In this document: piece after piece, positions 53,808 to 64,000 of the stretch | Layout of the letters: the number at the start of each line of letters is the position of its first letter | How positions within the stretch are numbered: position 1 is the stretch's first letter | From: Ornithodoros turicata | Taxonomy: Eukaryota > Arthropoda > Arachnida > Ixodida > Argasidae | NCBI RefSeq assembly: GCF_037126465.1 | Contig: NC_088201.1 | Span: forward strand, 190,862,031 to 190,926,030 | Reading direction: 5' to 3' | Length of the DNA stretch: 64,000 bases | The notes under the pieces: model-generated | Told to the model about the DNA's origin: nothing | The model's input: the letters and a program-made list of their open reading frames with translations, nothing else | Databases searched by the model: none | Position numbers and translations under genes: made by a program

Positions 53808-54902
53808 GTGAGTTCTTACCTCGAGCGTAGGTGTCGAGCGCACCCGCAGTTCATTAAAACATCATTCTTCCTTCGGCCATCACTTGTATCGGACCTCGTT
53901 TATTGTAGCGCAGCTACAGACTTGAAGCCGCCGTCAGACGTAGCCGGCGTTAGAAGTGTTCTTGGCATGTTAAATCATCTATCAAGGTTCCTTCCCAATT
54001 TGGCTGAGAAAACGAGGACGCTTCGTGAACTTCTGAAGAAAAACACGGAATGGCACTGGGACCATGAACAAGACAAAGCGCTCCGGGAACTGAAAAGGAT
54101 GGTCTGCTCGTCTACTTGTATGGCGAAGTACAACCCAAAGTTCCCGACCATTGTCTCAGCTGACACCTCATCCTATGGACTGGGAACCGTTTTGTTGCAA
54201 ATGCAGCCGTCTAGTCATCGGCGCCCAGTGTCCTTCGCATCCAGGTCGCTTTCGGATACTGAGAGAAACTACGCACAGATCGAGAAGGAGGCCTTGACAG
54301 TGACGTGGGCAGCAGAGCGTTTCCAATATTTCCTCAGAGGCCTTCACGCAACGCTCGAAACTGACCACCGTCCTCTTGTAACGCTGTTGGGGAAGTCGCC
54401 AGTAGATCTACTTCCGCCGCGCATTCAAAGGTTCCGGTTGCGCCTCATGCGATTTGACTACAGTGTAGTCTACGTGCCAGGGAAGAGCCTGGTCATCGCT
54501 GACGCACTCTCAAGAGCTCCTCAGCCGAACGACGCAGACAGCGACACCCTCACTGTCACTGAGGTGGAAAGCTTCGCCAGCGGAGCAATGATGGGCATCC
54601 GCAATGTACCTTTGCGGCTTCGACGTATTGAAGACGCCCAAAAGTATGACAACGTTTGCCAACAGTTAAAGCGGTACTGCGCCATTGGGTGGCCACACTG
54701 GTCGTCGACACCGCTGCAGCTTCGTCCGTACTGGAATGATCAAGCAGGCATCAGAGTGCATGCAGGAATTCTTGCGTTCGGCATTAGAATAATCGTTCCC
54801 GAGAAATTGCGAGCAGAGGTCCTCGACTCCTTGCACGATGGGCACCTAGGAATCGTCAGGTGCAGGGCACTCGCCAGAGAAACTGTATGGGGGCCAGGGT
54901 GA
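53808..54902 (+). CDS. Gypsy pol fragment: RT C-terminus, RNase H, integrase zinc finger
   Basis: An open frame starting with RT thumb sequence (VRSVLGMLNHLSRFLPNLAE). The RNase H core follows: SADTSSYGLGTVL, YAQIEKEALTVTWAAERFQY and FSYVPGK-type ADALSRAP. The integrase zinc-finger start LHDGHLGIVRCRALARE comes next, with stop at 54902. RT catalytic motifs are absent. Confidence 0.85.
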   Translation: MSSYLERRCRAHPQFIKTSFFLRPSLVSDLVYCSAATDLKPPSDVAGVRSVLGMLNHLSRFLPNLAEKTRTLRELLKKNTEWHWDHEQDKALRELKRMVCSSTCMAKYNPKFPTIVSADTSSYGLGTVLLQMQPSSHRRPVSFASRSLSDTERNYAQIEKEALTVTWAAERFQYFLRGLHATLETDHRPLVTLLGKSPVDLLPPRIQRFRLRLMRFDYSVVYVPGKSLVIADALSRAPQPNDADSDTLTVTEVESFASGAMMGIRNVPLRLRRIEDAQKYDNVCQQLKRYCAIGWPHWSSTPLQLRPYWNDQAGIRVHAGILAFGIRIIVPEKLRAEVLDSLHDGHLGIVRCRALARETVWGPG

Positions 54903-55693
54903 AGACAGGGGCAGTGAAGACCTGTCAGAAGTGTGCACAGCACAGGGAACAACCGGCCGAGCCGTTACTTCCTTCAGAAACGCCAACGCTTCCGTGGCAG
55001 GTGGTAGGAGTCGACCTGTTTGACTTCAGGAAGAGCACCTACCTACTTGCTGTCGACTACCTTTCAAAGTACCCTGAGATTTCACTGCTGCCAAGTACGA
55101 CCTCTTCCGGCACCATCGATCGCCTCAAAAGTATTTTTGCGCGGCACGGGATTCCGGATACCTTGGTATTGGACAACGGCCCGCAATATTCCTCAAAAGG
55201 CTTCAAGCGTTTCGCCGACACTTACGGCTTTCGGTACGTAACAAGTCGTCCTTTGTATCCCCAGGCAAACGGAGAAGTCGAGCGCATGGTCAGGACAGTA
55301 AAGCGACTCTTGGAAAAAGCCGATGATCCTTACCTAGCGTTGCTGGCGTACAGAAGTACGCCTGGAAACACGGGATATAGCCCAAGCGAAGTCCTCATGG
55401 GAAGACGTCTTCAAAACAGAGTGCCAGTACTTCCCGCGACGCTGCGGCCGAAGAACCTCAACCAGCGTGAGATATCAAAAACGGAAGTTGCCAGGAAAGA
55501 CACACAGAGGAGAGACTATGACAAGAGGCAGAGGGCAAGGCCGCTGCCGGACCTGCAGCAAGGAGACAGGGTCTGGGTCCGGACTGCGAGGACAGAAGGG
55601 GTCATAGTTCGACATTCTCGATCTCCGAGGTCATACGTGGTGCGAACGACAGCGGGCATGCTGCGAAGGAACCGGAGAAACTGGTTCGTCTAG
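54860..55693 (+). CDS. Gypsy integrase core
   Basis: Overlaps the previous frame by ~40 nt, so a frameshift separates finger and core. It shows CQKCAQHR (second half of the H2C2 finger), GVDLFDFRKSTYLLAVDYLS (first Asp), LVLDNGPQYSSKGF (second Asp) and GEVERMVRTVKR (Glu), the complete DDE triad. The C-terminal domain ends at 55693. It would integrate cDNA if made, but without gag and RT this element could move only in trans. Confidence 0.88.
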   Translation: MQGTRQRNCMGARVKTGAVKTCQKCAQHREQPAEPLLPSETPTLPWQVVGVDLFDFRKSTYLLAVDYLSKYPEISLLPSTTSSGTIDRLKSIFARHGIPDTLVLDNGPQYSSKGFKRFADTYGFRYVTSRPLYPQANGEVERMVRTVKRLLEKADDPYLALLAYRSTPGNTGYSPSEVLMGRRLQNRVPVLPATLRPKNLNQREISKTEVARKDTQRRDYDKRQRARPLPDLQQGDRVWVRTARTEGVIVRHSRSPRSYVVRTTAGMLRRNRRNWFV

Positions 55694-56015
55694 AACGTCA
55701 GAGCAGGGGCGACGCTACCGGACCGGCACACGCAGAGTCCAGGGATTCCGTCGCCAGAGCAACGCAGTACTCCTGACCCTCAGCCATTGGAAGAGTCCGA
55801 GGCTGCCGATTCAAGTAGTTCGAAGAAGGACACAGAAGAGCCACCTGCAGGAGTTAGCGAAGACCGCACAAGCAGATTCGTCCGTGTATCTCGGTACGGG
55901 CGGCAAGTCTTCAGGCCGGACAGACTTGGACTTTGAGTCGGACATTGAAGAAAGCTAAACTGGGTTGTGTTTTGTGTGTGGGGTGGTAACAGGTGTTTGG
56001 GTATGGTTAATATTG

Positions 56016-56036
56016 AAAGAAAAGAAAAACGGGAGA
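56016..56036 (+). other. Polypurine tract
   Basis: AAAGAAAAGAAAAACGGGAGA directly precedes the 3' LTR; it is the expected primer site for plus-strand synthesis. Confidence 0.75.
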
Positions 56037-56204
56037 TGTGGTGTTAATGCAAATGGTCATATGGTTTGTTGACGATGTACGCATGCTCGCCTGACGAGGA
56101 CGTAAAAGAGGACGGAGAAATAAACGGGGCTTTTTTCGGTACCTGGCACGAGATCGGATGCAGCGTGGTTGACTGCGACTGTTTGGAACACAGCGGACAC
56201 TACA
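56037..56204 (+). repeat. 3' LTR
   Basis: 168 bp, same ends as the 5' LTR; followed by the TSD GTTTG. Confidence 0.95.
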
Positions 56205-56209
56205 GTTTG

Positions 56210-56929
56210 TGGGACACATCCAGTGCGGTAGCCACAGGGATATCGCAAGGGACACGTCCAGATCCAGAGATGTTGCTCGAAAAATCCAACCTGCCTGTCC
56301 AACTCCGACCCTAAGCAGGCGTCCTAAACCGAAATCAAACAGTACGATTGCCCATCACTGGTACATCTCCTCCTGCCGTTTGTTGGTGTCAGAAAAAGAA
56401 CGCAAGCTTCTACAAGAAGATAATGTTTTTTTCCAAAATATTCAATGAGAGTGTGACCAATCGTGTGGTACAGTCGTACTGCTTCGCAAATGGTATAACA
56501 GAAGAATAGTAGACACATGCTTGCACACGTTGTCTTTCTTGACCACCAATCATGATGCATCCTAAACACAACCGTGGAATAAGATTAATAAGACTTGCAT
56601 ACGGGTAACCCTCTTGTTACATATTTCCTTTTGTACACCCCGGAGATACCATTGTACACTCAATGAGACCCTTTGAGCGAACTTTGACTTTGACCGCAAC
56701 GAGACAGTTGAGAAGTAAAATACTATTGCGCATAATGCGACCCTTGATCTTCATTAGAAATTGATTGTATAGAGACGATAACGCATTTCGGTCAATGCAT
56801 CATGGCGATCAATGTTTGACATACGTTTGGGATATAGAAGAAAGAAAGAAAGTAAGCTGTTAGAGCAGCATAGCTACCTTTTGTGCACGTAGTTTATACA
56901 GCTGGGCGCACATGCTCTCGACAAAAATA
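56210..56929. other. No gene recognised
   Basis: Open frames here are short and without motif or splice support. Confidence 0.45.
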
Positions 56930-57413
56930 CAGTGCAATACCGTTAATTTCTTAACTCGAACTTTCTGATAATTCGAACTGACGCTCGGGTCTCAGCAAGG
57001 ATATCTCTATTCCAATGGCGGAAAATGGACGGTAATTCAAATATACGAACTTTGTGCAAGGGTTTATAAGGGGTTATCGACTGGGTTGGGCTTAACATTT
57101 ACAAACAGCGAAAACAACGTTTATAGAGTCGCGGCTGAGGAAACGCACGCAAGCGTCTATAAGATTATTTTTCGCCTTGGGTTGTTTTGATGCTTGGCTC
57201 TAATTAGATATTCTGGAAAGAATGATTTTTTTGCATTTTCGCCACCGCATGACCACGAACGTGCGGGAAACGCCATGCGGAACAGACACCGGTCTCTGAC
57301 GCAGCTAGTATGCGCGGCCCATCGAGCCCTTATTAAGAACCACCACCATTTAGTTCGAACTACACTTTATTCGAACAAATCTTCAGTCCCACTCGAATTA
57401 ACGGGTTTGCAAC
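56930..57413. mobile_element. Tigger/pogo-type MITE, ~480 bp
   Basis: Starts CAGTGCAATACCGTTAATT after a TA, with ACTCGAACTTTC and ATTCGAACTG repeats. The right side has GTTCGAACTACAC, ATTCGAACAAA and CTCGAATTAACGGGTTTGCAA, the inverted counterpart. There is no coding region. The exact right border is uncertain by a few bases. Confidence 0.6.
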
Positions 57414-58737
57414 TACTAGATGACCAGTTACGTAAAACTCATTAACTTTAATTTAAGGGGACTTTCAGTCGATAATGATATAGTAAAATGGGAAACCGTA
57501 TTCGTTAAAGTCTATTCAATGTTTTAAAAATCCTGGAACCAATAAATGCCCTAAAATGTTCATCGCCGAGTTTCGCCACGCAAATGAGCCGAAACACAAA
57601 CCGCACGAATCAAGAGCACGGCAACACGCCGCCCATTCCACATCAAAGGGCCATGTGCTTTGAAGCGATGGAGATGCTTGGAGTAGGAGCTCATATGCTG
57701 ACCAAATCAACCGATGAGCCTCCGGCGGCGAATATATTACGCTCCGGAGGCGTGCCGCTTCGGTTTAAGCGCATTTGCACACCGAAATGCGGTGATGTAT
57801 GTTTCAACGTACATGGTCATTCCACGATAATACAAAATATAATGGCGTTTATCTAGGGCTGTTTCCGATTCTGTAATCCCACTTTTGCTCGAAGACTCTG
57901 AAGTATGGAGTTTATTAATGAATTTAAGTAAGTACTTAGTAGCAGTTACATACACTCTCTTCAAGAGGATGTCCGCCCTGCTGTTTAACCCAACTACAAA
58001 AGTGGCTTCTATGCTACCCTCATACATTTGAAGAACATATCTGGTGCAGCTCAAAAACAACACCCTCTGCACAACGTTGCATGCGATTGAATTGGAGGAA
58101 AGAGGATGGACAAAAAACGGGGTTAAGGAAAGTAGGGAGCAAATAAGGCACCTGAAATCAACGATGAATGGGAACAACGGCAGCACTAATACAATTATCC
58201 GCATTGAGGATTGACAAGTGCTTCTCTAAGAAGGCGTTTTCGAGTGTAAATCTCTCAAGCTATAACAGCAGTATCTGCTCAGACGGCACATAAATCTGTA
58301 TACAGATATTTTTCCGTGGTGACCTCGTCTTTGACTTAGACATGTCGTGTTTGACATATACAGCGGCAACTGCTGTAACAGCGGAAACTGGCGTAAGAAA
58401 TCGAGTATGCGGCATTGTCTACGCAAGGCAGATAATGTGAGAACGTATGACTAATCATATAATCAGAATCAGTAATTGAAAAGTGAGATAGAGCAGTCTA
58501 GAGGAAGACCATTTCTAAGACGCATGTTATCAATCCATAGATGATACAGTGGTAAACAAGATTAACCCTTGTGGAGTTCCATTCATCATAATCATCCCCA
58601 ACAGCGTCATAGTTATGACTCGATATTGTCACTCATGACCGACTGGTGAAATACATTATACTTTATTGGAGTCGAAGTAAGCCCCGAATTCATTATGATG
58701 ACACAGTAAAAAGAGTTTTGCTCATTGGTGTAGTCAG
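57414..58737. other. No gene recognised; upstream region of the Thr-rich gene
   Basis: No supportable coding region or element. Distal regulatory sequence of the downstream gene may lie here, but nothing specific is visible. Confidence 0.4.
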
Positions 58738-58746
58738 TATAAATAG
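58738..58746 (+). promoter_or_regulatory. TATA box of the Thr-rich secreted protein gene
   Basis: TATAAATAG stands 55 bp before the start codon. A start site about 30 bp downstream (near 58768) would leave a ~25-nt 5' leader, which is short but usual for small secreted arthropod proteins. Confidence 0.65.
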
Positions 58747-58792
58747 TGACTCTCCCAGGTTGTACGATAATCGACCAGCAAGAACTCTCAAG

Positions 58793-59017
58793 ATGCTTCA
58801 ACTGGTAGTTTTCGTCACCGGCTGCTGCTGTGTGACGTTAGCCATGACGTTGCAAACCTCTGTGAATCAGACAACAGCGAGCTCTTTCACCACCACCAAC
58901 GCCACCACCACCGACACCACCACCGACGTCACCACCACCGACACCGACACCACCACCGCTGTCCAGGTCGAGGACCAACCATCCGAGTCCGCGAACAGCT
59001 CTTTCGAGGGAAACCTA
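58793..59017 (+). CDS. Exon 1 of a secreted Thr-rich, mucin-like protein
   Basis: The ATG at 58793 opens a signal peptide (MLQLVVFVTGCCCVTLA), probably cut near residue 17-19. Residues 27-75 are a diverged copy of the repeat unit: TTASSFTTTNATTTDTTTDV, then AVQVEDQPSESANSSFEGNL. The exon is 225 nt (75 codons) and ends at GGAAACCTA/GTAAGT, phase 0. If intron 1 is retained, translation stops after 16 more codons. Dense Thr and Ser suggest O-glycosylation. A secreted mucin or salivary-type product is plausible; there is no similarity to a named family that I can claim. Confidence 0.8.
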
Positions 59018-59562
59018 GTAAGTGAGCGACCTGTGTACCGTGCCTCGGATCTCAGCGGCTTTTGAGCAAAAACAAAATCGGGTTGAAAATAACTTCGTTA
59101 TTTTCGCGCCGAACTTAATGCCTCGTTTTATCTTTTTATTTTGACGCGTCTTGTTCGTTGACGCAGCACTAATCTGTCAGTCTGTCCCGTTAACAGCAAC
59201 CACGGTTCCATGAAAGTTGAGTAGAATACGCTTTTTATTTCATGGGACGTAGTCAAAAAACCTATATTTTAGTATTTCTTGGCATCCTGTCTCTCATCAT
59301 CCCACCGTCCCAGCCTCTGATGTCAGAGGTTAAGTACGTAATGCAGAACATACCAAAAATCATTCATTAAAACCAGCGAAACACAACGAAGCAAAAGGTA
59401 ATTTTCAGGATAGTTTTCCAAACAGCATTTTTTCATCACTACAAAGTCACCATTTACATGTTACGGCAGGATAGAAACATAACTATGATAACGACACAGC
59501 ATAAGTGCCAGCAAGGTGGATGATAAATTCGATATGCGTTTCACACAACGGTTGTGATTCAG

Positions 59563-59688
59563 ACAACGGCGAGCCCTGCCACCACCACCACCGACGCCAC
59601 CACCACCACCACGAGCACCACCACCACCGCAGTCCAGGACAAGGACCAACCGCCCGAGTCTAAGGAGAGCCCCTCCGAGGGAAACCCA
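59563..59688 (+). CDS. Repeat exon 1 (42 codons)
   Basis: Bounded by TTGTGATTCAG and CCCA/GTAAGT, phase 0 on both sides, 126 nt. Encodes TTASPATTTTDATTTTTSTT, then AVQDKDQPPESKESPSEGNP. Joins in frame to exon 1 and to every other repeat exon. Confidence 0.82.
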
Positions 59689-60233
59689 GTAAGTCAGCGA
59701 CCTATTTAGCGTGCATGGCATCTCAGTGGCTTTGCAGCAAAAAACAAAACCAGGTTGAAAATAACTTCGATATTTTCGCATCGAACTTAATGCCTCGTTT
59801 TATCTTTTTATTTTGGCGCGTCTTGTTCGTTGACGCAGCACTAATCTGTCAGTCTGTCCCGTTAACAGCAACCACGGTTCCTTGAAAGTTGAGTAGAATA
59901 CGCTTTTTATTTCATGGACGTAGTCAAAAAACCTATATTTTAGTATTTCTTGGCATCCTGTCGCTCATCATCCCACCGTCCCAGCCTCTGATGTCAGAGG
60001 TTAAGTATGCAATACAGAACGTACCAAAAATCATTCATTAAAACCAGCGAAACACAACGAAGCAAAAGGTAATTTTCAGGATAGTTTTCCAAACAGCATT
60101 TTTTCATCACTACAAAGTCACCATTTACATGTTATGGCAGGATAGAAACATGACTATGATAACGACACAGCATAAGTGCAAGCAAGGTGGATGATAAATT
60201 CGATATGCGTTTCACACAACGGTTGTGATTCAG

Positions 60234-60341
60234 ACAATGGCGAGCCCTGCCACCACCACCACCACGAGCACCACCACCACCGCTGTCCAGGACAAGGACC
60301 AACCGCCCGAGTCTAACGAGAGCCCCTCCGAGGGAAACCTA
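60234..60341 (+). CDS. Repeat exon 2 (36 codons)
   Basis: 108 nt, phase 0 at both ends. Starts TMASPATTTTTSTTTT; an 18-nt (six-codon) Thr-rich segment present in the other copies is missing. Ends SNESPSEGNL. Confidence 0.82.
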
Positions 60342-60879
60342 GTAAGTCAGCGACCTATTTAGCGTGCATGGTATCTCAGTGGCTTTTCAGCAAAAAACCA
60401 AACCAGGTTGAAAATATTTTCGCATCGAACTTAATGCCTCGTTTTATCTTTTTTATTTTGACGCGTCTTGTTCGTTGACGCAGCACTAATCTGTCAGTCT
60501 GCCCCGCTAACAGCAACCACGGTTCCATGAAAGTTGAGTAGAATACGCTTTTTATTTCATGGTACGTAGTCAAAAAACCTATATTTTAGTATTTCTTGGC
60601 ATCCTGTCCCTCATCATCCCACCGTCCCAGCCTCTGATGTCAGAGGTTAAGTACGTTATACAGAACGTACCAAAAATCATTCATTAAAACCAGCGAAACA
60701 CAACGAAGCAAAAGGCAATTTTCAGGATAGTTTTCCAAACAGCATTTTTTCATCACTACAAAGTCACCATTTACATGTTACGGCAGGATAGAAACATAAC
60801 TATGATAACGACACAGCATAAGTGCAAGCAAGGTGGATGATAAATTCGATATGCGTTTCACACAACGGTTGTGATTCAG

Positions 60880-61005
60880 ACAATGGCGAGCCCTGCCACC
60901 ACCACCACCGACGCCACCACCACCACCACGAGCACCACCACCACCGCTGTCCAGGACAAGGACCAACCGCCCGAGTCTAAGGAGAGCCCCTCCGAGGGAA
61001 ACCCA
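60880..61005 (+). CDS. Repeat exon 3 (42 codons)
   Basis: 126 nt, phase 0 at both ends. Differs from repeat exon 1 by Thr to Met at codon 2; ends SKESPSEGNP. Confidence 0.82.
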
Positions 61006-61541
61006 GTAAGTCAGCGACCTATTCAGCGTGCATGGCATCTCAGTGGCTTTTCAGCAAAAAACAAAACCAGGTTGAAAATATTTTCGCATCGAACTTAATG
61101 GCTCGTTTTATCTTTTTATTTTGGCGCGTCTTGTTCGTTGACGCAGCACTAATCTGTCAGCCTGTCCCGTTAACAGCAACCACGGTTCCATGAAAGTTGA
61201 GTAGAATACGCTTTTATTTCATGGCACGTAGTCAAAAAACCTATATTTTAGTATTTCTTGGCATCCTGTCGCTCATCATCCCACCGTCCCAGCCTCTGAT
61301 GTCAGAGGTTAAGTACGTAATACAGAACGTACCAAAAATCATTCATTAAAACCAGCGAAACACAACGGAGCAAAATGTAATTTTCAGGATAGTTTTCCAA
61401 ACAGCATTTTTTCATCACTACAAAGTCACCATTTACATGTTATGGCAGGATAGAAACATGACTATGATAACGACACAGCATAAGTGCAAGCAATGTGGAT
61501 GATAAATTCGATATGCGTTTCACACAACGGTTGTGATTCAG

Positions 61542-61667
61542 ACAATGGCGAGCCCTGCCACCACCACCACCGACGCCACCACCACCACCACGAGCACCAC
61601 CACCACCGCTGTCCAGGACAAGGACCAACCGCCCAAGTCTAACGAGAGCCCCTCCGAGGGAAACCTA
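61542..61667 (+). CDS. Repeat exon 4 (42 codons)
   Basis: 126 nt, phase 0. Carries a Glu to Lys change (PPKSNESPSEGNL). Confidence 0.82.
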
Positions 61668-62204
61668 GTAAGTCAGCGACCTATTTAGCGTGCATGGTAT
61701 CTCAGTGGCTTTTCAGGAAAAAACCAAACCAGGTTGAAAATATTTTCGCATCGAACTTAATGCCTCGTTTTATCTTTTTATTTTGACGCCTCTTGTTCGT
61801 TGACGCAGCACTAATCTGTCAGTCTGTCCCGTTAACAGCAACCACGGTTCCATGAAAGTTGAGTAGAATACGCTTTTTATTTCATGGCACGTAGTCAAAA
61901 AACCTATATTTTAGTATTTCTTGGCATCCTGTCGCTCATCATCCCACCGTCCCAGCCTCTGATGTCAGAGGTTAAGTACGTAATACAGAACGTACCAAAA
62001 ATCATTCATTAAAACCAGCGAAACACAACGAAGCAAAATGTAATTTTCAGGATAGTTTTCCAAACAGCATTTTTTCATCACTACAAAGTCACCATTTACA
62101 TGTTATGGCAGGATAGAAACATGACTATGATAACGACACAGCATAAGTGCAAGCAAGGTGGACGATAAATTCGATATGCGTTTCACACAACGGTTGTGAT
62201 TCAG

Positions 62205-62318
62205 ACAATGGCGAGCCCTGCCACCACCACCACCGACGCCACCACCACCACCACCACCGCTGTCCAGGACAAGGACCAACCGCCTGAGTCTAACGAGAGC
62301 CCCTCCGAGGGAAACCTA
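62205..62318 (+). CDS. Repeat exon 5 (38 codons)
   Basis: 114 nt, phase 0. A 12-nt loss removes part of the TTSTTTT run; ends SNESPSEGNL. Confidence 0.82.
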
Positions 62319-62855
62319 GTAAGTCAGCGACCTATTTAGCGTGCATGGTATCTCAGTGGCTTTTCAGGAAAAAACCAAACCAGGTTGAAAATATTTTCGC
62401 ATCGAACTTAATGCCTCGTTTTATCTTTTTATTTTGACGCCTCTTGTTCGTTGACGCAGCACTAATCTGTCAGTCTGTCCCGTTAACAGCAACCACGGTT
62501 CCATGAAAGTTGAGTAGAATACGCTTTTTATTTCATGGCACGTAGTCAAAAAACCTATATTTTAGTATTTCTTGGCATCCTGTCCCTCATCATCCCACCG
62601 TCTCAGCCTCTGATGTCAGAGGTTAAGTACGTAATACAGAACGTACCAAAAATCATTCATTAAAACCAGCGAAACACAACGAAGCAAAAGGTAATTTTCA
62701 GGATAGTTTTCCAAACAGCATTTTTTCATCACTACAAAGTCACCATTTACATGTTATGGCAGGATAGGAACATAACTATGATAACGACACAGCATAAGTG
62801 CAAGCAAGGTGGATGATAAATTCGATATGCGTTTCACACAACGGTTGTGATTCAG

Positions 62856-62981
62856 ACAATGGCGAGCCCTGCCACCACCACCACCGACGCCACCACCACC
62901 ACCACGAGCACCACCACCACCGCTGTCCAGGACAAGGACCAACCGCCCGAGTCTAAGGAGAGCCCCTCCGAGGGAAACGTA
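62856..62981 (+). CDS. Repeat exon 6 (42 codons)
   Basis: 126 nt, phase 0. Ends SKESPSEGNV before GTAAGT. The following intron starts like the others but diverges after about 63265, and no downstream exon is recognised before the window end. Confidence 0.8.
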
Positions 62982-63265
62982 GTAAGTCAGCGATCGTTTT
63001 AGCGTGCCTCGGATCCCAGTAGCTTTTCAGCAAAAACAAAATCAGGTTGAAAATAACGAAAACAATGCCAGGTTGAAATTAATGCCTTGTTTTCTCTTTG
63101 TTATTTTGACGCGTCTGATTCGTTGAAGCAGCACTACTCTGTCAGTCTGTCTCGTTAACAACAACCACGATTCCATGAAAGTTGAGTAGAATGCGCTTTT
63201 TATTTCACGGGGCGAAGCGAAGCAACCTTTATTGTTAATATTTCTTGGCATCCTGTCCCTCATCA

Positions 63266-64000
63266 TCGCATCGTCGTCACATTATGTTTGTGTTTCACAC
63301 ATATTTTGTCTATTCGTATCGCGTGTGTTAGAGATGGAAGGATTGTAACATTCGTCTCTGTCAGCGTCATTGTCGCATCGTTGCTTTATATAAGACATTA
63401 TGACGCTGCTCGGGACAATACTGTAGAGGAGGTGGTGCTCCTCGACATGAGTCCTGAACGGCGATGATGGAATGTCCCAGCGGGCAGATGTGCGTTGCCT
63501 CACACTAGGACGGTGCCGGTAGAACTGGCTGCCAGGCGCAGTAGCTCGTGGCAGCAGAGGCAAGTCGTCGTCGTCCATGGGCCACCACATCACAATTCTC
63601 CTTGTAATGTAATGTGCATATACACGAATGCCAGACTGCATATCGCAACGAGTTTTATTTGACAAACATTTGCATAAAAAGTATTTCTGTCTGCATATTA
63701 CACATCAATTTCATTAACATTTTCAGGAAGAGTCCTCGTGAATAACACTGGACTATGTCAAGAAGTATATAACTGAGTTATTAATATATATCCCATAAGC
63801 GTAAAGGTGAGCGGCCGTCGTTTACCATTTCAATATCAATAGGTGTAAACACATTTAGATATAAGACAGGCGCTGACACATAGCAAGACCTTCACACATG
63901 TTTATAAAAAAGTATCTTACCCAATGTTCCTATTTCAGTAAACTGTAATATTTTATAACTGTTATCACGCTTTTTTATTAGTCGATAACTTTCACACGGA
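63266..64000. other. No gene recognised; downstream part of the Thr-rich gene expected
   Basis: The terminal exon(s) of the secreted protein should lie here or beyond the edge. I see no acceptor-linked ORF I can support. A 127-codon frame on the minus strand (63665-63282) has no motif. Confidence 0.4.

Larger units (their letters stand above)
53144..56204 (+). mobile_element. Ty3/gypsy LTR retrotransposon, internally deleted, 3061 bp
   Basis: Two 168-bp LTRs, a 5-bp TSD GTTTG (53139-53143 and 56205-56209), a primer-binding site right after the 5' LTR and a purine tract before the 3' LTR. Internally, only an integrase C-terminal piece, RNase H and integrase are present. Gag, protease and most of RT are missing. 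The LTR pair and TSD show that the deleted form itself may have been what inserted. Confidence 0.93.
59018..63265 (+). repeat. Tandem array of six ~660-bp intron+exon cassettes plus a partial seventh
   Basis: Units (intron followed by exon): 59018-59688, 59689-60341, 60342-61005, 61006-61667, 61668-62318, 62319-62981, and a partial one to ~63265. Lengths are 651-671 bp. Introns are as similar as the exons (scattered single changes, ~97% or more by eye), including a shared CAGCCTCTGATGTCAGAGG palindrome. This points to recent unequal crossing-over with the whole cassette as unit. Confidence 0.95.

Noticed and set aside
59461..62942. Gly-rich minus-strand ORFs repeated through the 58.8-63.3 kb array
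   Set aside because: They are the antisense of the ACC-rich repeat exons; GT-AG sites and phase support only the plus strand.
63282..63665. 127-codon minus-strand ORF at the right end
   Set aside because: No motif, no splice or promoter context, and basic mixed composition typical of a random frame.

Overview
The window is eukaryotic nuclear DNA with GT-AG introns and long gene-poor stretches filled by layered transposable elements. The mix of I/Jockey-type, Tx1-type, BEL/Pao and Ty3/gypsy retroelements with hAT, PIF/Harbinger and Tigger/pogo DNA transposons fits a chelicerate genome, most likely a tick. That assignment is inference from element style, not a species call. No bacterial operon, rRNA or convincing tRNA was seen.

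Layout. 1-4335 (minus): 5' part of a non-LTR retrotransposon with two open reading frames; ORF2 runs off the left edge. 4389-4944: three tandem ~235-bp units, each with a hammerhead-ribozyme-like fold. 5754-8110: PIF/Harbinger relic (transposase plus BESS-motif accessory fragment) split by a 5'-truncated LINE with a clean target-site duplication (TSD). 8816-9503: non-autonomous hAT-type element. 9748-13058: 3.3-kb foldback element with arms over 1 kb and a perfect 8-bp TSD. 14433-20700: ORF1-like, endonuclease and CGGBP1-like/hAT relics, more LINE tails and palindrome-rich repeats. 21610-29240: Jockey-type and Tx1-type non-LTR elements, the second interrupted by a Tigger fragment and a LINE.

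30680-38590 looks most host-like: exons with a NAB-type NCD1 domain (three local copies), exons of an unrecognised protein, BEN-like and Tudor-like exons. These are interrupted by a LINE 3' end, a 2.3-kb TIR element and a 3657-bp hAT transposon (39151-42807). The hAT has a perfect 8-bp TSD and six exons that join in phase to a 660-residue transposase. 43081-46083 holds further exon fragments, ORF1 debris and a MADF-domain gene. 46600-50500 is a decayed BEL/Pao element split by an exon- and minisatellite-bearing insertion. 50924-52091 is a hAT-type MITE, 52210-52845 a second Harbinger relic, and 53144-56204 a Ty3/gypsy element with both LTRs and a 5-bp TSD but no gag, protease or most of RT.

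58738-63265 is the best host gene: a TATA-driven secreted Thr-rich protein. Its first exon is followed by six near-identical intron-plus-exon units of ~660 bp. Every repeat exon (108, 114 or 126 nt) is phase 0 at both ends, so the mucin-like domain can grow by whole-cassette duplication. The last exon is not visible before the right edge.
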